NCBI GenBank assembly: GCA_029817715.1
Contig: JARUPY010000079.1
Coordinates: 682,001 to 746,000, forward strand
DNA length: 64,000 bases
DNA from: Melastoma dodecandrum
Taxonomy: Eukaryota; Streptophyta; Magnoliopsida; Myrtales; Melastomataceae
Reading direction: 5' to 3'
Shown: one piece after another, positions 36,201 to 46,599 of the stretch
Position numbering within the stretch: position 1 is the first letter of the stretch
Layout: each line of letters opens with the position of its first letter
The notes under the pieces: model-generated
Seen by the model: only the letters and a program-made list of their open reading frames with translations
Told to the model about the DNA's origin: nothing
The model's database searches: none
Program-made: the position numbers and the translations under genes

Positions 36201-36849
36201 CAAACCGAAATCTCTTCCTTGGAGGTGGTCCTACTCCTAACACCCTTTTCATGTTTACCTCCTCCCCCGCTGCTTTCATATCTGCCCATCCTTCTTCGTC
36301 ACTCTGTGCTCTCATATATATCTCCTCGTAAGTTGTGAGCATCAGAGTTCTCAGTTGGAATCTAATTTCCGGTCTCAGTCCCCCCTCAAACTTCTTGGCT
36401 TTTGCTTCAGCACTCATTGATGGTCCATACCTCGACAGAGCAGAAAATCGTGCCTCATACTCATCGACTGACAACCCCCCTTGCCTCAGGTATAAAAACT
36501 CTCTAGGATAGAATTTCCCTAAGAACGCCACTCTGAACACTGTCCATTCATCTCCAGAATGAAGAATCCGTGCTCCATCCTTGTTGGCCTTCCACCAGTC
36601 ATTTGCTTCTCGCTTAATTGACTGTTGTACCAACATCATTTTCTCTTCTGTTGAACATCCCAGCACATCGAAAGCATTCTCCAATTCAACAATAAATTCT
36701 TCCGCCTTCTCAGGCCCTTCTTCGCCCGAATAGATGGGTACCTCAAGTTTCCAAAATTGCCCAATAAGCACAACTCTTCTCTTGCGTTGTAATTCCTCAT
36801 CTCTAGGAGGAGAATTCCGCGCAGCGATGCGTATCCTCTCATCCGTCAT
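36142..36849 (-). pseudogene. gag of the chromovirus, fused to the integrase region by deletion
   Basis: It starts MTDERIRIAARNSPP. The gag core is present: YSGEEGPEKAEEFIVELENAF, DWWKANKDG and FLGKFYPREFLYLRQGGLSV, with EYEARFSALSRYGP. After about residue 215 the frame runs into DNA that in another frame encodes the integrase linker. The zinc knuckle, protease, RT and RNase H are lost at this join, near 36200. Confidence 0.85.
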
Positions 36850-37498
36850 CCTGCGTTCACAACAACTGTATTATCAGTCCACGTATTATGTCATCCACCC
36901 ATAATACTACATTAACGGAAATATGAATTAATTTACAGATTTGCTCGATACCAAACATAACCATGTATATACGGATATTCAACATTTCACACATTCATTC
37001 CATGCTTGAAAGACAATTCTTAGTACCTCAAACATCAGTTTAATCAACATTAAACATATTTGAGTAACCGAGCCTTTATATATTCAATCATTGGCAATTG
37101 ACGTTCCTATATCAGTCTGGACACATGATTGTTCAATTCCAACAATCGAAATTTTTCTTATTAACATCATATCAATGTCGTTACCCAATTCCCCTAACTC
37201 TTCCAAGTCCGACCGACTTCTTGAGTCATACCGACCTTTCACAACCTAAAAGCCAAAGACGCCTCGAGATCCCTTCAATTTTATATACTCAACTTTTCCA
37301 CAGAATTCTACAAAATCAACTATATTTCCAATCATCCATTTGTTTCCCCGAAAGTGCATGTAAACCCGTCAAACAAGTTTGACCAACTCACGCGCATGTT
37401 TCCGCGCTTTATTCCATTCCCCGAGTCCAAAACCGACTCGTTTACATTCCGAAATTTCAACCTTATTACTCAAAGCTTAACCTCGCTCTGATACCATC
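36850..37498 (-). other. Leader of the chromovirus with primer binding site
   Basis: This is untranslated DNA between gag and the 5' LTR. GCTCTGATACCA at 37485-37496 is the complement of the initiator-Met-tRNA primer site TGGTATCAGAGC. No other feature is supported. Confidence 0.8.
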
Positions 37499-39197
37499 TA
37501 AAAGGACTTGAGGTTTCAATAATTAAGAAAGTAGTTGAATATTCTTATTTTTAGTAAGTCAACATAAGGTCTCCTGAAGTTCTTTTGATTACATCACTAT
37601 CATACAAGAATACCTAATAAACAAGTATATATATACATATATAAATATTTAAGTAGGAGATTTCCCTTTTTTTTATCCTGTAAAGCATCATAAGACAAAT
37701 TTAATTAGTCATGTTGGACAAACTTAATTGTGCTTAACTTTATTCTTTTCTAAAATTCCATCCTTTATTCAATTAGTAATCCAACGATTCCCCCATAGAT
37801 GTGGAGAGCACATCTTCCTCCCCTTACATTCATCAGAGGTCTTTCATATTTCTTTCAGCCTATAAATGCTTTCCAAGACACTTTTCGTCTTGTTAAAATC
37901 CGTACGCATCCATGGGAACTAAGTCCACCCGTAATCCAATCACAACCCCGTTTCGTCGAGATTTTCTGGGCCTCGTTCCAAGCAATTTTAACCAGTCTTT
38001 AAGGTTTTAAAATAGAGCATTCCGGGGAACACGATCAATTCCATACCCCTGCTCCACTCGGTACGACAAGCCAGTCCAATACCTCGCATAACCCCGCGAG
38101 CTCCAAATTTCCAATTGACCAATTTTTGTCAATTCGTCACACCCCATTATAGAGGTTTTTGTTTTGCGTCAAGTCATCCTTTTTCCTCTCCTTTCCGAGG
38201 CACAACGTTCTCAATTTTATTTTTCATCCATTCCCATTCACATTTCAACATCAGTATCCCATTCAACCTTTCATCATTTTGGACCATAAACGAGATTCCC
38301 TCCGCTCAACCGCGAGAGTGTCGCTCTTTAATCCAGCTCCGGTTGGTTCTCAAAAATACCGAGGAATCTCATCCATCCTTCTCCAACCAAGGGAACGGGA
38401 TACTCGCCACCTACTCCAAGGGAGAGACCTCTGTAACCTATGAGTGACGCACACGCACTTAGACTTGAGGTACTTCTCCCAGTTAATCTAAGAGTCAGTT
38501 TCCCATCACCATTACCGAACTGCCATTCTCGTATATGCCAATATGGAGAAGAAACCAACAATCTTGATGGTCATGCACATAAAGAGAAGAGTAAGATACG
38601 AGCATACCTCGTTCCACTTCCTCCGCAAAACACTTCAAGTTCTCGCCGTCTCCGTACAATTTCGCTCCGGGTAGGCTTTAACACATCCCTTCCTCGAGGT
38701 TCCTTCCTTCTTCCTAAGACTTCACCTCGCGACAAACGAGCTTGGGTTACCGTCTTCGGTTCCTTCGCCCAACTCCGTTAGCTTCGTTCCTTCACGTTAT
38801 TTTTATGCGCTCCACCGAACCCTCATATTTCTTTTTCTTTTATTTTCATTCTCTTCTTATGCCAGATGCAAAAAGGAGAGGAAAGGTGGGTGTGCTTTTC
38901 AAGACAAGGAAGAAATGTCCCCCTCCCCCCTCCCGTAGTGATGCATGTCATCTCTTGATCAATACCCCAATATGGCTTCTTGAGGAAGCTATTCAAGTGG
39001 AGACAAAATGATCCAAGGGTCCTCATTTATTCATAGTCAAATATGTTACTCTCTTATGAGTGGTGGAGATGAAGGGGTCGGAGGTTCAGGCTCCCCTCAT
39101 GGGTTAATAAAAAGTCAATTTAATCAAAATAGGTAAAAGACAACCAACTAAACCTCCCTCTCCCCTATCATCACGGATGTTTGATATGTGAATAAGG

Positions 39198-40130
39198 AGG
39201 TTTGTACGGAAATACGGTTAGTTTTAAAAAAAATTTGCGAAATACGGTCTCAGTTTTGTAAAATACGGTTTTACCGTCGATGGGGCGCGTTTTGAAAACG
39301 CGTCCTCCGATTTATAAAGAGGACGCGTTTTCAAAACGCGCCCCCCGGCGTGCCAAAGGAAGGGGCGGGTTTTGAAAACCCGCCCCTATGCGAGATGGGA
39401 AAATGATATGAGGGCGCGGTCTCAAAACGCGCCCTCATGCCAGGGGCGGGTTTTTGGAGAAAATTCTCCCAAGTATCGGAATGACGGGTGGGGAGAAGGG
39501 GGTTGAGGGGGGGGGGGCGGGTTTTCAAAACCCGCCTCTTGTGGGGGGTTGAGGGGGGCCGGGTCTTCAAAACCCGCCCCCTGAGGGGGGTTGAGGGGGG
39601 GTGGCGGGTTTTGAAGACCCGCCCCTTGAGGTGTTGAGGGGGGGGGGCGGGTTTTGAAGACCCGCCCCTTGAGGGGGGTTGAGGGGGGGGGGGGGGCGGG
39701 TGTTCAAAACCCGCCCCTTGAGGGGGGTTGAGGGGGGGGGGGGGGCGGGTCTTCAAAACCCGCCCCTTGAGGGGGGTTGAGGGGGGGCGGGTCTTCAAAA
39801 CCCACCCCTTGAAGGGGGTTAAGGGGGGGCGGGTTTTGACCGCCCCTGAGGGGGGTTGAAGGGGGAGCGGGTCTTCAAAACTCGTCCCCTGAGGGGGTTG
39901 AGGGGCGGGTTTTGAGACCGCGCCCTCATGCCATTTTCCCATCTCGCATAGGGGCGGGTTTTCAAAACCCGCCCCTTCCTTTGGCACGCCGGGGGGCGCG
40001 TTTTGAAAACGCGTCCTCGGATGACGCGTTTTCAAAACGCGCCCCATCGACGGTAAAACCGTATTTTACGAAACTGAGACCGTATTTCGTAATTTTTTTT
40101 TAAAACTAACCGTATTTCCGTACAAAACTC
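39198..40130. mobile_element. 933-bp foldback (Mutator-like?) element with GC-rich hairpin arms and hairpin array
   Basis: The sister LTR near 34560-34570 shows the empty site. The filled site has TGTGAATAAGG duplicated at 39187-39197 and 40131-40141. The element begins AGGTTTGTACGGAAATACGG and ends CCGTATTTCCGTACAAAACTC. The two ends are reverse complements for over 200 bases. Each arm holds smaller perfect palindromes built on TTTTGAAAA/TTTTCAAAA flanked by GC blocks (GCGCGTTTTGAAAACGCG; GCGGGTTTTGAAAACCCGC). A duplication of 9-11 bp and long inverted ends suggest a Mutator-type non-autonomous element. It encodes no transposase; the long minus-strand frame here is a by-product of the repeats. 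Confidence 0.85.
39517..39930. repeat. Array of about ten GC-rich hairpin units inside the foldback element
   Basis: Each unit has a short palindrome such as CGGGTCTTCAAAACCCG followed by CCCCTTGAGGGGGGTTGAGG and a G run. Units are about 35-60 bases; the eighth is shortened. Several G runs of 7-14 close together could form quadruplexes. Unit orientation alternates in places (GTCTTCAAAAC versus GTTTTGAAGAC). Confidence 0.85.
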
Positions 40131-40245
40131 TGTGAATAAGGCATAGGGCGCTCTCACACCTACGTCCGTCGCTCTCAACACAGAAATTCTTTATAAAGCA
40201 TTGATATATTCATTATTACTAAAACTTTTGAGTCATTACACTGAC

Positions 40246-40485
40246 GGTTTGTATCCATGAAAAATAAAGATGTTATGTAAGCAATTGGGTTTGCTTCAGT
40301 GATAGATAGAGCTCGGCCTTTCCGGTGTTTTCTTGAATCGTGTCCATGCTAGAACTCGGGTTGAACACTCTTAACTGTGCTTGGTGTGCTTTAGTTTGGT
40401 GAAAATTCGGATATTTGTCGGAAGAAATATCTCTGAGGATGTCGTCCCATCTCCAGGACAAGACACCCCAAAGCAAAAGACCCAA
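40246..40485 (+). promoter_or_regulatory. Short upstream region of the PPR gene
   Basis: Only about 240 bases separate the chromovirus end from the first in-frame ATG. No clear TATA box is visible. The insertion has probably displaced the native promoter, or the region is a truncated gene start. Confidence 0.3.
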
Positions 40486-42270
40486 ATGTATATCCTCCCG
40501 ACAACCTCAGCCCAACGCCTCCAGCAACCATGGAGCACAACGATCCCGACACTCCCGCTAGACTTCAGTCGACTCCAACCCGTCGTTCGCGCATCCGTCC
40601 TGATTCGGAACTCGAAGAAGCCCGCGGATTCCGACCATGGCGGGGACCCTTTTCGCTGGAACCTGATCATAAGGTCATTCTCGCACGGGAGCGATCCCAG
40701 GGGAGCGTTGGTCGCTCTCGGGTCGATGTTGGAAAATGGGGTTGTCGGGGATAAGTACACGTACTCTCTGGTGCTCAAGGCTTGTTCGAGGATGGGCTTT
40801 GTCCGGGAAGGGATGCAGGTTCATGGGCTGCTGTCAAAATCGGGACTTGGTTCGGATTTGTTTGTGAGTAACTGTCTGATTGGGTTGTATATGAGGTGCG
40901 GTCGCCACTTGAGCGCAAGGTTGGTGTTCGACAGAATGCCCGCGCGCGACTCGGTCACTTACAATTCGATGATTGATGGTTACGTGAAACGTGGGTGGGT
41001 GGATGCGGGGAAGGAGGTATTCGATGTTATGCCGGCAGGTGCGAGGAATCTAATAACGTGGAACACGATGTTGAGTGGCTATGCGGGATTGGAGGACGGG
41101 GCTAGCGTTGCCTGGGAGCTTTTCGGGGAGATGCCAGAAAGGGATCTGATTAGTTGGAATACGATGATCCATGTTTGTGCAGAGTGTGGGAGGATGGAAG
41201 ATGCACGGCATTTGTTTGATGTTATGCCGCAAAGAGATGTTGTGAGCTGGGCAAACATTATAGATGGGTATGCAAAGAAGGGGTCCATTGACATAGCTGC
41301 AGATTTCTTCGGCAAGATGCCAGAGAGGGATGTTGTGGCTTGCAATTCCATGATGGCCGCGTATGTTCAGAATGGATCAGCTTATGAAGCGCTGGAGATA
41401 TTCTACTCCATGCTTAACGACGATGCCTTGTCGCCTGATAGAACGACATTGGTGATTGCGCTTACGGCAGTGGCCCAATTAGGCTGTGTCGACAAGGGAG
41501 CTGCAATACATGGTTACTTGGATGAAAAGGGATTTGTCCTGGATGGAAATCTTGGGGTTGCTCTCATAGACATGTATGCCAAATGTGGAGACATAGAGAT
41601 GGCTTTGTTAGTATTCGATGGGATCAAAGAGAAAGATGCAGATCACTGGAATGCAATGATAGGCGGGTTGTCAAATCACGGTCGAGGCAGACACGCTTTC
41701 AAGTTGCTGTTGGCTATGAAAAGATCCGGTGTTGAACCCGACCACATCACCTTTGTCGCTGTACTACATGGCTGTGGACATTCCGGCTTGATGAAGGAAG
41801 GGATGATCTGTTTTGAGCTCATGAGAAGAGTTCACAAGATCAGTCCGACAATTCAGCACTATGGTTGCATGGTCGATGTCCTCTGTCGTGCCGGATACTT
41901 GAACGAGGCTCAAAAGTTTATCCAGGAAATGCCCATCAAGCCCAATGAGATAATCTGGAGGACTCTGCTCTGCGCTTCCATGATTCAAGAAGACTACAGG
42001 GTCGGTGTTCCGACAGCGAATCATCTCGTCCGTAAATATTCTCGCAGCGCAACTTCTTATATTCTCCTTTCTCATCTGTATGCCTCTCTCGGACTGTGGA
42101 GGTGTGCTAGGGAAATCAGAACCACAATGCATGAGAGGAACATAGTCAAAGTTCCGGGTCGTAGTTGGATCGAACTGGAAGGGACCATTCACGAGTTTAC
42201 AATACATGATAGCTCCCATCTCCAAGCCTCTGAAATCCAATCCCTGTCCATGGATTGCTTGCTCTGGTAA
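40486..42270 (+). CDS. CRR4: PLS-class pentatricopeptide repeat protein with E domain, CRR4-like
   Basis: A single exon of 594 residues from the first in-frame ATG. The reading frame is open further upstream but has no earlier ATG. From about residue 54 (DPFRWNLIIRSFSHG) onward there is a continuous run of PPR P, L and S repeats (SLVLKACSRMGFVREGMQVHG, VTYNSMIDGYVKRG, ISWNTMIHVCAECGR, VSWANIIDGYAKKG, LGVALIDMYAKCGDI). The end has the E region (IIWRTLLCAS...SYILLSHLYASLGLW, PGRSWIELEGTIHEF) and no DYW domain. Sequence and architecture match Arabidopsis At2g45350 (CRR4), which edits the ndhD start codon in chloroplasts and needs a separate DYW partner. The N-terminal about 50 residues do not resemble that protein, so the gene may be 5'-truncated or the targeting peptide diverged. 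Confidence 0.85.
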   Translation: MYILPTTSAQRLQQPWSTTIPTLPLDFSRLQPVVRASVLIRNSKKPADSDHGGDPFRWNLIIRSFSHGSDPRGALVALGSMLENGVVGDKYTYSLVLKACSRMGFVREGMQVHGLLSKSGLGSDLFVSNCLIGLYMRCGRHLSARLVFDRMPARDSVTYNSMIDGYVKRGWVDAGKEVFDVMPAGARNLITWNTMLSGYAGLEDGASVAWELFGEMPERDLISWNTMIHVCAECGRMEDARHLFDVMPQRDVVSWANIIDGYAKKGSIDIAADFFGKMPERDVVACNSMMAAYVQNGSAYEALEIFYSMLNDDALSPDRTTLVIALTAVAQLGCVDKGAAIHGYLDEKGFVLDGNLGVALIDMYAKCGDIEMALLVFDGIKEKDADHWNAMIGGLSNHGRGRHAFKLLLAMKRSGVEPDHITFVAVLHGCGHSGLMKEGMICFELMRRVHKISPTIQHYGCMVDVLCRAGYLNEAQKFIQEMPIKPNEIIWRTLLCASMIQEDYRVGVPTANHLVRKYSRSATSYILLSHLYASLGLWRCAREIRTTMHERNIVKVPGRSWIELEGTIHEFTIHDSSHLQASEIQSLSMDCLLW

Positions 42271-42449
42271 GTGCATAGTGAAGTGCTGCTAGACGAAGAT
42301 GGATCAGCTTGTAACTTCAGTTAATCAAGATTAATTAGGACCAAATTAATTTACACAGAAATCACACTTAGCAGCAACAGTTCTTAAAGGAAAGCACTCC
42401 CATATACTACAAATCATAAGTTAGAACATTCGACCAACAAATCACTAAC
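42271..42449 (+). other. 3' flank of the PPR gene
   Basis: Short non-coding DNA between two tail-to-tail genes. It probably holds the PPR 3' UTR. Confidence 0.5.
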
Positions 42450-44131
42450 TCATCCTAACCGACTTAGTTCTTGCACCGCATTTTCCATGGTCGGCCTGCA
42501 GTGGGCGGATTCTTGTGTGGACAGTACTGCTATGTCAAGGAATTTTGATGCCTGACTCTCCAAGAAATTGCCGTTCAGGTTGGCATCCATGAATTCATGG
42601 AGGTCACCCCTCTCTTCACGGTGAAGCGACCAGTTGTCGTGTACTTGGGAGCGAGGTATCCCATTGCCGCACTGGCTTTGACCGTCGAGAACATGACATC
42701 ATCCACGAGGAGTTTATGCAGGCTGGAGTCGGATAGAAGGGCATTGAATCAGTGATTGAGGAGGACCTTTTTGGTGGATATGTTCTGGTGGACCATATCT
42801 GGTTTCTTCCCTTCGCGGGAGTGAATGTACTGAATGCCTGAAAGCAAGATGACATAACCGAGCGAGCAATGTCATAATGCGGTTGCAGCCATAACTTCTC
42901 GATGAGAAGGGATTAAAAGAAATGTAACTTTGGCAATTCCGGCAATGGTGAATAACCTGGTCAGCCATCTGAGGACCTTATCACTTCCAGACTTCGCATC
43001 CAGTTTTTGTGCTTCATTGATGTAAGCAACTAAAGGCCTTTAAGGAAGTCGTCCTCAATGGATCTGCGTCTGGGCGATACATTTGACGGCATCCACAGAA
43101 ACCCTCTCCCAGTATTCCCTTGTAAGTCGTGGAGGACCCGCTCTTTCCCAGCAGGTTTATCTCCGAGAAGCAGTGAGTCGCCCTCTTGACATCTTTCAAG
43201 TTGTACATCAAAGTCTCGAAGACTTCCTGGGGAAACCCATCGATAACTCAGGTTAAGCTCTCACCCATAGCAAATGGATCCCACCCATTTGAGTACTCCA
43301 GGCTTATCAACGGAGATGTTGTTCTCCGACAATAAGCATCCTTCAACTGGTCAGAGCCGAGATGGCCCTCAGAAGCTTTGAATGTGCCAACTATTTTCTA
43401 TTTCTGCGAAGGTAGATCGAGAAGCTCAGGAAACCGGCCACACCAAGTACAATGGCCACACCAATGACTCCACAGGCGAAACCAGTTTGCAAAGTACTAG
43501 ATTGAGCCACACAGTGGACATGGTCTCCGCTACAGTAAGATGGTATCTTGGCAGACTCAGGTATGTTCTTTGTAGAGAGATCATCAGGCCTCAATGGCTC
43601 TGGTTTGTTTGAGCCTTACGGTCGGAAGCGGAACAAACTTCTAACCCCACAAACCAATGCCACAGAGGTCCGTGTTATTTTTGTACTGAAACCCGCCAGC
43701 CAGCCTCTTCAGACCATCGAATCACAGCAACAAAACTCTGTTAAGATCCCAACTTTCAATTCCCCATTACGCTAAAACCGTACCTACAGGAACACTGCCA
43801 GAAAGAGTGTTGTTCCTCAGGTCGAGGACTCTGAGCAAGGAACATCGACGAGCCTAACAGGGATCAAACCGCACAGCAGATTGAAGCTCAAGTCCAACCT
43901 CGTCAGTTTCCTGAGACCACTCAAGCGAGCTGGCGTGGCACCTGTAAGCACATTGTATTGCAACGCCACCACGTTGAGCTCCTTCAGAGAACCCAGCTGG
44001 GTTGGAACACTCCCGGACAAACATAAGACAGGGTCCCGACTAAAATTACTTGCACCGAGTCCCGTGACTTCGTACATGTTAGTGCCAATTTCAATGCACC
44101 ATTTAGACATGTCTGTGCATTGTAAATACAT
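42450..44131 (-). pseudogene. Remnant LRR receptor-like kinase
   Basis: Pieces in order on the minus strand: leucine-rich repeats (44131-43817: LSGSVPTQLGSLKELNVVAL, LTRLDLSFNLLCGLIP); a juxtamembrane Cys segment and membrane helix (43594-43391: FACGVIGVAIVLGVAGFLSF, then RRNRK); kinase start (43211-43014: NLKDVKRATHCFSEINLLGK). An activation-loop part (about 42740-42610: LLSDSSLHKLLVDD and KASAAMGYLAPKYTTTGRFT) and the C-terminus ending at 42450 (DIAVLSTQESAHCRPTMENA) follow. It most resembles the At5g51560 type as I remember it. Frames change several times, the central kinase is missing, APKY stands where APEY is usual, and only about three LRRs remain. It is a pseudogene. Confidence 0.8.
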
Positions 44132-44560
44132 GTGAGTTTCTGATCCATATACGTCATTTCATTGTTAATACATTTGATTGCCTATTCCTGACATGTTATT
44201 TTATTGTTTCGACATATGCCCCGATAATTCGTACATGTCATTATATTGTTCATACATGTGCTTCTCATTTTTAGTACATATTATTTAACCGTTCATACAT
44301 GTTATCCTCATTTTAGTACATGCCAGTTTACTATTCATACATCTAGACGGACTTGAACAAACATTTTTTAAATGCCTAATTTTTTTATTTAAGTTCAAGT
44401 TCGTCTATATGTGTGAACAATAAACTGATATGTACTAAAAGGATGGTCACATGTTTGAACAGTTAAACGACATGTACTAAAATGAGGAGCACATGTAAAA
44501 ACAATTAAATGATATGTTGAATGAAATGGGCACATGTATGGACATTTAAATGATAAAAGC
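44125..44560. mobile_element. Foldback/MITE-like inverted repeat
   Basis: The two halves are reverse complements about a centre near 44380. The left arm runs GTACATGCCAGTTTACTATTC to AGACGGACTTGAAC. The right arm runs GTTCAAGTTCGTCTATATG to AAACTGATATGTAC. Within each arm a 35-45 bp motif with ACATGT and TTTTAGTACAT recurs four or five times. Arms are about 200 bases with roughly 80 percent similarity by eye. It separates the receptor-kinase remnant from the Tat relic. Confidence 0.75.
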
Positions 44561-44747
44561 AACGCTAGTACAAGCCCGAGCTAGCTCTTGTAATCAAAGA
44601 GGAGGTCGACTAGCTCATCAAAGTTAACTTCATCGAGGTGGTCAATTATCCATAATTGGTTTCTAACATCATCTTCGTCATCAAGAAGAACGAGAAAGTT
44701 TGAGTCTGCATCGACTATCCCGACCTTAACAAAGCAAGTTTCAAGGA

Positions 44748-44869
44748 GTCCCTAGAACCTAGAACCTAGAACCTACGCGGTCTATTCGAGAACCTATACT
44801 GATACCGACCCTATGGTACCGATTCCGATCGGTTCCCGGTTTTACCGAGAACCTATGCTCACCCCTAGC
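44748..44869. mobile_element. Small insertion in the Tat relic, possible MITE
   Basis: Element A homology breaks at 44747 and resumes at 44875. The extra DNA starts CCTAGAACCTAGAACC and ends CACCCCTAGC, with AGAACCTA repeated. Flanks AAGGA and AGGGA may be a decayed duplication. Classification is uncertain. Confidence 0.45.
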
Positions 44870-45186
44870 AGGGACGACTTCCCTTTCCTCACATCAGCCT
44901 ACAAATGGATAGCACCGCTGGCTTCAACATATTCTCGTTCATGGACAAATCTCCGACTATAATCAAATCCGCATAGACGAATATGACAAAAAAAGATAAC
45001 TTTCACAACACCCTGTGACACATTTTGCTACAGGGTTATGTCTTTCGGAATAAAAAAACGTTGGGACAACTTATCAATGCGCAATGGTGGTTATATTCCA
45101 TGACATGATACACCATAAGATTGAAATCTATGTAGACGATAAGATCGCTAAATTCAGAGCGAAAGATGATCACATGGTTGTTCTTC

Positions 45187-46599
45187 TGATAACTCTGCGA
45201 AAGTTGAGTTATTTAGCCATTCATGCGGGCAATAATGTGAATAGTTCGTTGAGCTTTGATGTTATTTTGAGTTTTTTTTCTGTTTATTTGCATTTCGTAA
45301 TCGAGTCTTTATATGTTTACGTATTTTTATTGGTTTAATAAGTTGAAGTTCTTATGTGGGATACCTATGAATGAAGGTTGAATGAAAAATGAATGATCTA
45401 AGGGTCAAGCCAAGAAGTTGGATGTCATCGATTCTCAAGAAGACCAGAGCATAGACGCATTAGTCTGCCATGAAGGATGCATCCGTGGGTGACTTGGCGG
45501 TATGGATGCATCCGTCTACTATGAAGGATGCATCCGTGCGTGATCTCCAACCTTCCACTTTTCAATATCATCTCTCCACATTAGAAGATTGCCTGTTTTA
45601 TTTTATTTAGGATATTTTGGCCCCTTATTCTGATTTAAAATCTATGTAAATGTATTTTAGGTATTTTCATGGAGACTATTTTTCAAAGACAACTCTAGGT
45701 TTAAATAGGCTGTTTCTTTTTCAGTATTGGAGGAGGGAGAGAGGAGAAGCTAGGAGGAGGCTGGTGATAGGAGCTGACGACTGGATTCATCTCTACCTAA
45801 TTTTCTTGTTTTAGTTTTTTTGTTGTCGTTTATTTTCGGACTTGAATTGACGTTTTTACTTATTTTAGTTATGAACTAATTTGTTATCTAGGACTACGAC
45901 AGTACCTCATGTTCCTATGTCGCTCGTGATACCATTTTCTTAATGCGATTCAAATCGTTATAATTATTTGTCCAATTATGTTCTTACTTCATGTTAATTG
46001 CCTGATCACAGGTTAACATTGATCCGATAGCTTAGGGAGACTCGGAAGGGTAGTCTAAGTTAGATCTCGAATTGGATAAATTAGATCTTGAATTAGATAA
46101 CCTAAGTAGTCTATGTGTTGGAAAACCGGACTAATCGTGTGAAGGATTGGGATATATCGGAACAACTTAGGTAATCAATTAGGATTGAATCATAATGGGT
46201 CATCACTAGTTTCTTGCCTAGGAATAGAGTAAGAAATTCGATACATGGTGATACATTCTCGTATGTTCGAGAGAAATACGACGAGATATTTGAATCCTAG
46301 ATTAGTAATTTAATTATCTGATAACACTAGAAAGAGGGGGATCAAATACATAAGACACGAGGGGAAGTTGAATGTCCTAGATATTTCTATTATTGATAGT
46401 TTTCTTCGTTGATTTTATTTACCGTTTTCTTTCTACAAATCTTAACTTTAATTTCTGCTTGACCTTGACTGATTCCTGACAACAACGCTAAAAGGATTTT
46501 GTCAGTACAATTATATGTGGGAACACCCCTTACTTGCCCTTGCTATTTTAGTTAAGGTCGAAATAAGATCTATTTTTGTTGTGTTGATGACGCGTATCA
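45187..46599 (+). mobile_element. Solo LTR (1413 bp) of the Athila-like family, with exact TSD
   Basis: It starts TGATAACTCTGCGAAAGT and ends CGCGTATCA. TCTTC flanks it at 45182-45186 and 46600-46604. It aligns with the LTR at 54429-55785. Removing it and one TCTTC rejoins the RT coding sequence (V-V-L-R-K-L-F). The open frame at 45084-45338 crosses from RT into this LTR and is not a gene. Confidence 0.92.

Larger units (their letters stand above)
32815..40240 (-). mobile_element. Tekay-type chromovirus (Ty3/gypsy), - strand, internally deleted
   Basis: CTGAC occurs at 32810-32814 and 40241-40245, an exact 5-bp target duplication. The LTRs are 32815-34667 and 37499-40240, the latter enlarged by an insertion. 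The primer binding site TGGTATCAGAGC lies on the minus strand at 37496-37485, and a polypurine tract (complement of 34668-34684) lies beside the 3' LTR. Inside, gag is joined directly to integrase; protease, RT and most of RNase H are missing. A chromodomain at the integrase C-terminus places it among chromoviruses. It inserted between the PAT14-like gene and the PPR gene. Confidence 0.93.
37499..40240 (-). repeat. 5' LTR of the chromovirus, interrupted by a foldback element
   Basis: It aligns with 32815-34667 except for 39198-40130 plus one target copy, and some deletions near 38445 and 38825. Its outer end CATTACA at 40240 is followed by the target duplication CTGAC. The PPR start codon is about 245 bases away. 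Confidence 0.92.

Noticed and set aside
39331..40047. A 238-residue minus-strand open frame rich in Pro, Lys and Arg.
   Set aside because: It is produced by the GC-rich hairpin repeats; the peptide simply repeats the unit and has no domain.
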